From the NCBI GenBank assembly GCA_024404395.1, contig JAKSPZ010000027.1:1-8236 (forward strand): 8,236 nt of DNA. The letters are read 5' to 3'. Under the pieces are notes generated by a model. That model did no database searches, was not told the DNA's origin, and was given only the letters and a program-made list of their open reading frames with translations. This document shows, piece after piece, positions 1 through 5,200 of this stretch; the stretch's first letter is position 1, and the number at the start of each line of letters is the position of its first letter. Source of the DNA: Clostridia bacterium. GTDB taxonomy: Bacteria; Bacillota; Clostridia; Christensenellales; Aristaeellaceae. Made by a program: the position numbers and the translations under genes.

Positions 1-129
1 GAAAGTTTCGGCGCCGCCGCCGATAGCACCCAGACCCTGACGCCGACCCTGCTGGAGCAGAACGATGGCAATCAGAGCGATGGAGATGACGATCAATACG
101 ATATCAATGATAACGGAAACAGCAGACAT
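1..129 (-). CDS. secG: Preprotein translocase subunit SecG, N-terminal part (cut by window edge)
   Basis: The 43 visible residues form the first half of SecG, the small membrane subunit of the SecYEG channel that assists SecA-driven protein export. A hydrophobic first membrane helix spans about residues 5-25 and is followed by the family signature LLQQG (24-28) and the Gly-rich GLGAIGGGAETF segment (32-43), which precedes the second helix in SecG proteins. The second helix and the C-terminus lie beyond the left edge. The start is the ATG at 129, which has AGGAGG 8 nt upstream; an ATG slightly upstream is in another frame. The gene has its own promoter and is separated from upstream mscL by a terminator, so it probably begins a transcript running off the left edge. 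In many Bacillota that transcript carries rnr and smpB, but they are not visible here. Confidence 0.93.
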   Translation of the reverse strand, partial: MSAVSVIIDIVLIVISIALIAIVLLQQGRRQGLGAIGGGAETF

Positions 130-160
130 TGGAACATCCTCCTCTATAATCACACCGATG

Positions 161-189
161 ATTATACCACGGTCACAATAAAAAGGCAA
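161..189 (-). promoter_or_regulatory. Sigma-A-type promoter of secG
   Basis: On the minus strand a TTGCCT -35 (184-189) is followed after 17 nt by a perfect TATAAT -10 (161-166), with the extended -10 dinucleotide TG one base upstream. The predicted transcript start is near 153, giving a 5' leader of about 25 nt that contains the AGGAGG site. This is the best-formed promoter in the window. Confidence 0.75.
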
Positions 190-201
190 CTACAAAAACA
201 A

Positions 202-240
202 TATTTAATAAAAAAAGGAGAAGCAGATCTGCTTCTCCTT
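202..240 (-). terminator. Rho-independent terminator of mscL
   Basis: Positions 215-240 are a perfect 26-bp palindrome whose arms are AAGGAGAAGCAGA and its complement. Read on the minus strand it is followed at once by a T-rich run of TTTTTTT and then ATTAAAT. It lies 13 nt beyond the mscL stop codon and upstream of the secG promoter, so it should separate the two genes. No T-tract follows on the plus strand, so it acts in one direction. Confidence 0.85.
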
Positions 241-253
241 CGGGAAAACGAAA

Positions 254-670
254 TTACTTGAGCTCGGACGTGCAGTGGGGGCAACGGGTTGCGTCGTCCG
301 CGATCTCCTGCTTGCAGTAGGGGCAAACGCGAGCGGGCTTGGCGGGGGCAGCGGGTGCGGCGGGCTTCTTCATCTTGTTGATCGCCTTGACCATCAGGAA
401 GATGCAGATGGCGATGATGAAGAAGTTGATGACAGTCTGAACGAAGTTGCCGACTGCGATCATGGGAGCTTCTTCGCCGGAACCGAGCTTGATGCCCATT
501 GCGGTGAAATCCAGGCCGCCCAGCAGCTTGGCGATGATGGGGGAAATGAGGTCATTGACGACGGAATCAACGATGCCCTTGAAAGCAGCGCCGATCATAA
601 CGCCGACGGCCATGTCGATAACGTTGCCTTTGAAAGCAAACTCTTTAAACTCTTTTACGATTTTACCCAT
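254..670 (-). CDS. mscL: Large-conductance mechanosensitive channel MscL with C-terminal zinc ribbon
   Basis: This 138-residue protein is MscL, a homopentameric membrane channel that opens under high membrane tension to release solutes during osmotic downshock. The N-terminal amphipathic segment and first pore helix carry the family motif [13 protein letters not shown] (15-27). The periplasmic-side loop is about 50-70 and the second helix about 71-97. After an Ala/Pro-rich linker (103-113), the cytoplasmic tail ends in a CPYC...CPHC zinc ribbon with Cys116, Cys119, Cys130 and Cys133. Classical MscL proteins such as that of E. coli instead end in a helical bundle. The ribbon type is, as far as I recall, frequent in Clostridia and Bacteroidetes. 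The start has GAGGAGG 7 nt upstream. It is monocistronic, with a promoter in the divergent spacer and its own terminator. Confidence 0.97.
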   Translation of the reverse strand: MGKIVKEFKEFAFKGNVIDMAVGVMIGAAFKGIVDSVVNDLISPIIAKLLGGLDFTAMGIKLGSGEEAPMIAVGNFVQTVINFFIIAICIFLMVKAINKMKKPAAPAAPAKPARVCPYCKQEIADDATRCPHCTSELK

Positions 671-697
671 GGTTCTTCCTCCTCGAATAAATCTATG

Positions 698-713
698 GTA
701 TAATTCATTATAC
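698..713. promoter_or_regulatory. Palindrome made of two face-to-face -10 boxes, mscL / transglutaminase-like gene spacer
   Basis: GTATAAT (698-704), a 2-nt spacer TC, and ATTATAC (707-713) form a perfect inverted repeat. The plus-strand TATAAT (699-704) has an extended -10 TG at 696-697 and could drive the transglutaminase-like gene. The minus-strand TATAAT (707-712) could drive mscL, with a start near 700 and a leader of about 30 nt. Neither has a good -35 at 17 nt. The boxes overlap so closely that polymerase could not occupy both at once. Promoter use is inferred. Confidence 0.55.
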
Positions 714-724
714 TACAATCAAAA

Positions 725-752
725 TTGCTTTTCATTAAAGATGTTGTATATT
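725..752 (+). promoter_or_regulatory. Alternative promoter of the transglutaminase-like gene
   Basis: TTGCTT (725-730) and TATATT (747-752) are separated by 16 nt, a plausible sigma-A-type pair. It lies about 60 nt before the chosen start at 814 and would give a leader of roughly 55 nt. It competes as an explanation with the extended -10 at 696-704. Confidence 0.4.
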
Positions 753-813
753 TTTTGGACAAAAGAACGACGGAGATTGAAAAGCGCCGATGATCCACAT
801 GGAGGCGATATCA

Positions 814-2172
814 ATGAACCCCAATTGTCTGACGGCTGCATTGCCGGAAGAGGTGTTGAAACGGCGATTTGCCGGTGATTTCGAAGCGGAGGAAAAACTG
901 ATCGACCGCCTGCTCTCACTTCCCGAGACCACGCCCCTCCTGCGCGAGCGACTGCTCTGCGAGAAGGCATATATCCGCGAGCTGCCGGATTGCTATCCCT
1001 ACGACAGGCCTACGGCGATGCGGATGCTCCGCGAGAAGATTGCAGACTTTACCGAAGCCGAACTGGATGCGCTTGAAAACGAGCTGGCGGTGGAATACAT
1101 CTATCGAAACGGCGAGAAGTATTATCTGCGCAGCTTTCTTGCAACGTTGATCAAAACGCGCCCCGAGTTTGTCAAACGCGCGGGCTTGCCTGAAAACACA
1201 GCCTATAAGTTTCTGGACGAGACTGTGGAGACGCTGAAGCGGGCAGGTTCTCTGACCTATGATATCGGTCTGAATGTCACGCTGAAGATCGCCGACAGTA
1301 CGTTCGTCAAAAACGGTGAGACAAAGGTCTGGCTGCCTTTGCCCAAGCCGAGTGCCCAGCAGCACGATATCAGGATCGAGGCGGACGGCTATAAGGCAGC
1401 CGAAGATGTGCCCCAGCGCACGGTGTGTCTGGTGCGACGTTCGGAGGAAAACATGCCTTTCAGCATCGATTTCCGCTATCTGAACACGATCGTCTACGCC
1501 GATCTCTGGAACGGCACGGAACCTGCAAAGCCGCTGTATCCCAATGTGCCCGCACCTGTGGCGGAAGACCTTGCGGAGCTGCCGCCTCATATCGTCTTTA
1601 CCGAGGAGCTGAGAGCGCTTGCAGAAATGCTCTGCGCGGACGCGAAGACGGCTGTCGAAAAGGCACGGCGCATCTATGAATACGTGACGATGCAGGTCAA
1701 ATACGCGTTCATGCGACCCTATGCGCTGATCGAGAATCAGGCAGAGTATTGCGCATTGAACCGTCGCGGCGATTGCGGCATTCAGGCGCTGCTGTTCATC
1801 ACGCTTTGCCGTATCGCGGGCATTCCCGCGCGGTGGCAGTCCGGCTTGGAGATGTATACCAAGTCGCCGGGAAGCCACGACTGGGCGCAGTTCTATGCCG
1901 AGCCCTGGGGATGGCTGTTTGCCGATCCCAGCTACGGCGGCGCCGCTTATCGCAGCGGTGCGACGGAGCGGCATCAGTTCTACTTTGGCAATCTGGATCC
2001 TTATCGTCTGGTGGCGAACAGTGCCTATCAGGCCGATTTCGATCCGCCGTTTACGGGGAATCGAATCGATCCCTACGACAATCAGACGGGCGAAGCCATG
2101 ATCGACGGCATTGCGCTGGCAGAGGATGATCTGGATACGGTGTTCAGGTTCACAACATTCAAAAGAGCATAA
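814..2172 (+). CDS. Transglutaminase-like (papain-fold) domain protein, cytoplasmic
   Basis: This 452-residue protein has a C-terminal transglutaminase-like fold. The catalytic Cys321 sits in RGDCGIQALLF, followed by LCRIAGIPARWQSG; His355 is in SHDWAQFY and Asp371 in FADPSYGG, so the Cys-His-Asp triad is intact and in family order. Residues about 148-240 look like the beta-rich domain that precedes such cores and include the typical WLPLP (173-177). The first ~145 residues are mostly helical and charged, and I do not recognise them. No signal peptide or membrane helix is visible, so it should be cytoplasmic, unlike the many exported or membrane-bound relatives. The start at 814 is chosen because GGAGG lies 8 nt upstream (801-805); in-frame ATGs at 790 and 799 lack well-placed sites. 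Family members act as proteases, peptidases or acyl-transferases; the substrate here is unknown. It stands alone, divergent from mscL. Confidence 0.93.
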   Translation: MNPNCLTAALPEEVLKRRFAGDFEAEEKLIDRLLSLPETTPLLRERLLCEKAYIRELPDCYPYDRPTAMRMLREKIADFTEAELDALENELAVEYIYRNGEKYYLRSFLATLIKTRPEFVKRAGLPENTAYKFLDETVETLKRAGSLTYDIGLNVTLKIADSTFVKNGETKVWLPLPKPSAQQHDIRIEADGYKAAEDVPQRTVCLVRRSEENMPFSIDFRYLNTIVYADLWNGTEPAKPLYPNVPAPVAEDLAELPPHIVFTEELRALAEMLCADAKTAVEKARRIYEYVTMQVKYAFMRPYALIENQAEYCALNRRGDCGIQALLFITLCRIAGIPARWQSGLEMYTKSPGSHDWAQFYAEPWGWLFADPSYGGAAYRSGATERHQFYFGNLDPYRLVANSAYQADFDPPFTGNRIDPYDNQTGEAMIDGIALAEDDLDTVFRFTTFKRA

Positions 2173-2180
2173 ATAATGAA

Positions 2181-2210
2181 GGGGCGCTTCCATGGGAAGC
2201 GCCCCTTTTG
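2181..2210. terminator. Shared terminator between converging genes
   Basis: GGGGCGCTTCC (2181-2191) pairs perfectly with GGAAGCGCCCC (2195-2205) around a 3-nt loop. On the plus strand it is followed by TTTTGTCTGTTTTG, which suits the end of the transglutaminase-like gene 8 nt upstream. On the minus strand the downstream sequence is only mildly T-rich (TTCATTATTTAT), so termination of the giant gene here is plausible but weaker. No other terminator fits that gene. Confidence 0.8.
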
Positions 2211-2222
2211 TCTGTTTTGGGA

Positions 2223-5200
2223 TTACTTGTAGAGTGCCTGATTGGCCATCAGCAGATCCACGGTATCGGTGTTGATGATGCGGGACTGCATGTCGGTGAC
2301 CATGACACCGTAGCCGTTCATGTTCCATGCGTTCTGCAGGTCGATGACGGCGTACAGCGTGGCATCGTCCAGCACACCTTCGGTATAGGTGCCGTATGCC
2401 AGCCAGCCGCGCTCGACGAGGATGTTCTGCAGCATTGCGATGGTGCCGTAATCGCTGGAGCCGGTGATGGGCTGAGTGCCTGCGGGCTGCTCGTATACAG
2501 GCTCCTGATAGACAGGTTCTTCGTACACGGGTTCCTGATAGACAGGCTCCTCATATACGGGTTCCTGGTAGAGGGGTTCCTCGTCTGCGGGCTGCTCGTA
2601 CACGGGCTCCTGATAAGTGGGTTCCTCGTGCACGGGCTGCTCGTAAACGGGCGCTTCGTAGGTGGGCTGTTCGACGATCTCGATGCGCATGAAGCGGACA
2701 GAGGCGGTGGAAACGGAACCGTCTGCACCGTAGGCGTCAACGGAGAAGGTGTAAGTCTCGTTACCCGCCAGCTGATAAGCCTCAAGCTGGGTACCGGTGC
2801 CGGTGATGTTCTCCATGGAAGCGCTCACATTGCCGTAGGCATCGATGAGCTTGATGGAGTAGGAAGTCGCGTCGTCGGCATACCAGTCAAAGTAGATGGT
2901 ACCGTCGGTGATGATGACATCGCCGCTATAGTCGTTGATGGGGGTAATGGAGAGGGAGACAGCGCCGACAGAGGGAACGACCACGACAGGTTCTTCGTAG
3001 ACAGGCTCCTCGATGGGATGCTCTTCATAGCCCTGAGTGTTTTCCGCGATGGGCTGTTCTTCATAGCCATGAGTGTTTTCCTCGACGGGCTGCTCTTCGT
3101 AGCCCTGAGTGTTCTCCTCGACGGGCTGCTCTTCATAGCCCTGAGTAGGCTCCTCAACGGCTTCCACACGCTTGAAGGTAACGGAGCCGTAGGAGACAGA
3201 ACTGTCAGCGCCGTAAGCTATGACGGTCAGAGCGTAGACCTCATTGGCGGCTAGCTGAGCGGTATCCAGCTGGATGGAAGTCTGAGCGATGTTCTCCTGA
3301 CTGGCGAGGACATTGCCGATGCTGTCCACGAGACTTACAGTGTAGGAAGCGGCGGATTCTGCGTACCAGTTGAAGGTGACCAGACCGTCGGTGATGACGA
3401 CATCGCCGTCGTAATTATTGATGGGATCGATGGAGACGGAGAGGGCACCGACAGCGGGAACGACCTCGACAGGCTGCTCGACGGGGATGTCGGAAGCGTT
3501 GTTGTTGTCAGCAGTGTCGTCCTCACCGCCGGGGAGGTCCTGAGAGGGAACGTCCGCAACGGGCGTTTCCTCAACAGGGGTCTCCTCAACGGGCGTTTCC
3601 TCGACGGGAACCTCTTCGACAGGTGCTTCCTCATTTGCGGCAGGCAGCATGAAGTAGAGGACGGTGGATTCGCAGAGCGGATTGCCTGCGGCGTCGAGTG
3701 CACCGATCTCAATGCTGTAGACAGTGTTGGGGACGATCTGAGCTGCGGGCATGGTCGCTTCTTCGATCGACATGGTCGTGGAAAGCAGCTCGGGGTTGTT
3801 CTCGTCGGAGATCAGGATGCTGTAGGCGGAAGCTCCGTCGCAGTGCCAGTGGAAGCTGAAGGTGTCGGCATCGGCGGGCAGCAGGCAGACACCGTTTTCA
3901 TCCGTTGCAGAACCTGCGATGGCGATGCTCGTCGCGACGGCTTCGGTGGGTTCAACGTCGGGAACGGTGGGTTCAACTTCAGGGACGGTGGGCTCTTCGG
4001 TGGGAACATCGCCTTCGGGCTCGGTGTCGGGAATCACGTCCTCAACGGGCGTTTCCTCGACGACGGTTTCTTCCGTGGGCAGGAACTCATCGGAGGGCTC
4101 GGTCTCGATCACGGTCGTCTCTTCGGGGGTGGTGGGGAGTTCGGTGGATTCCTCATCCGCAGTGACGACGAAGGGGACCATGGCGGGCGTACCCTGTGCG
4201 TTCTCGGTGTCCTCGGGAACGGGGTTGACGGTGGCAACGTAAGTTGCTTCGGGGATGAGCTCGTCTGCGGGGATGGTGATACCGGTATCATCGCAGGTCA
4301 CGCTCATCACGACGCTGTTGGTGCTGTCGGTGATGCTGAAGTTGTAAGCAGCGGCGCCTTCGACCACATCCCAGTCAAAGTCGAGGCTCATGGCGCTTAC
4401 ATAGCTGATGCCGTCGTCACCGACGTCTGCGCTCAGCAGCGTGGGAACGGGAGCGCTCAGGACGATAATGGCCTCGGAAGGCTTGCGGAGCAGGGAAACG
4501 CTTGCCGCAGTGGCGTTGTCCAGCGTACCGGCGGCCGGGATCGCGGTGACCTTCAGAGTGTAGGTGGAACCCTCGGTCATTGCGGTGGGATTGAGGGTGA
4601 AGGTGGTCTCGGTAGTGGCTACGGAGTCGATGGTGACATCGGAAGCGTTGATGACTTCGATGTAGTACTGGAAGGCATCGGTCACCGCATCCCACTTGAA
4701 GGTCACGGGATCGCTCTCCAGAACGTAGGTGCCGCCGACATCGGGCGTCAGGTCATCACTGGTGATCACGGGCGCATCGACGGTGGGAATCTCGGGAACC
4801 TCGGTGTTCAGGGTGAACTTGCGGGTCACCGTGAAGGCATCCGCGATGGTGCCGTTGGTGGGAATGGCGGAGACGGACAGAGTGTAGATCTTGCCTTCCG
4901 TCATCAGAGAAGAAGAGATGGAAGCGGATTCATCGATGGTGTTGGTATCCAGGCAGACATTGCCGTTCTCGTCCAGGATCGCGACGTAGTAGGAAGCGAC
5001 ATCGCCGTCCGCGTACCACTTGAGCTGTACGGTGCCGGGATGGATGTAATCCACATCGTTCTCGGTCTTGTCGGTCTGGATGATGGCGGTGGTCACATCG
5101 GTGATGGTGCCGATGACGGGGATCACGGGCTCATCGATATGCTTGAACTGCAGGGTGGCGGAGGTGATATGAGCGGAGTTGCCGTCCATCGGGTACGCGG

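Noticed and set aside
790..813. Eight-residue longer N-terminus for the transglutaminase-like protein
   Set aside because: The ATGs at 790 and 799 lack a well-placed ribosome binding site, while GGAGG sits 8 nt before the ATG at 814.
916..2328. Minus-strand open frame of 470 codons antisense to the transglutaminase-like gene
   Set aside because: It is a shadow frame with no family resemblance; the plus strand carries an intact catalytic triad and a good ribosome binding site, and this frame would cross the shared terminator.
2478..3156. Repeat clusters considered as a CRISPR array
   Set aside because: The repeats are contiguous without unique spacers, lie in frame inside a coding region and encode regular peptide repeats.
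2208..3254. Plus-strand open frame of 348 codons with repeated FLVHGLLIDG-like hydrophobic units
   Set aside because: The repeats are the complement of the Tyr/Glu/Pro linker repeats in the giant gene. It starts inside the terminator hairpin region and lacks a ribosome binding site.
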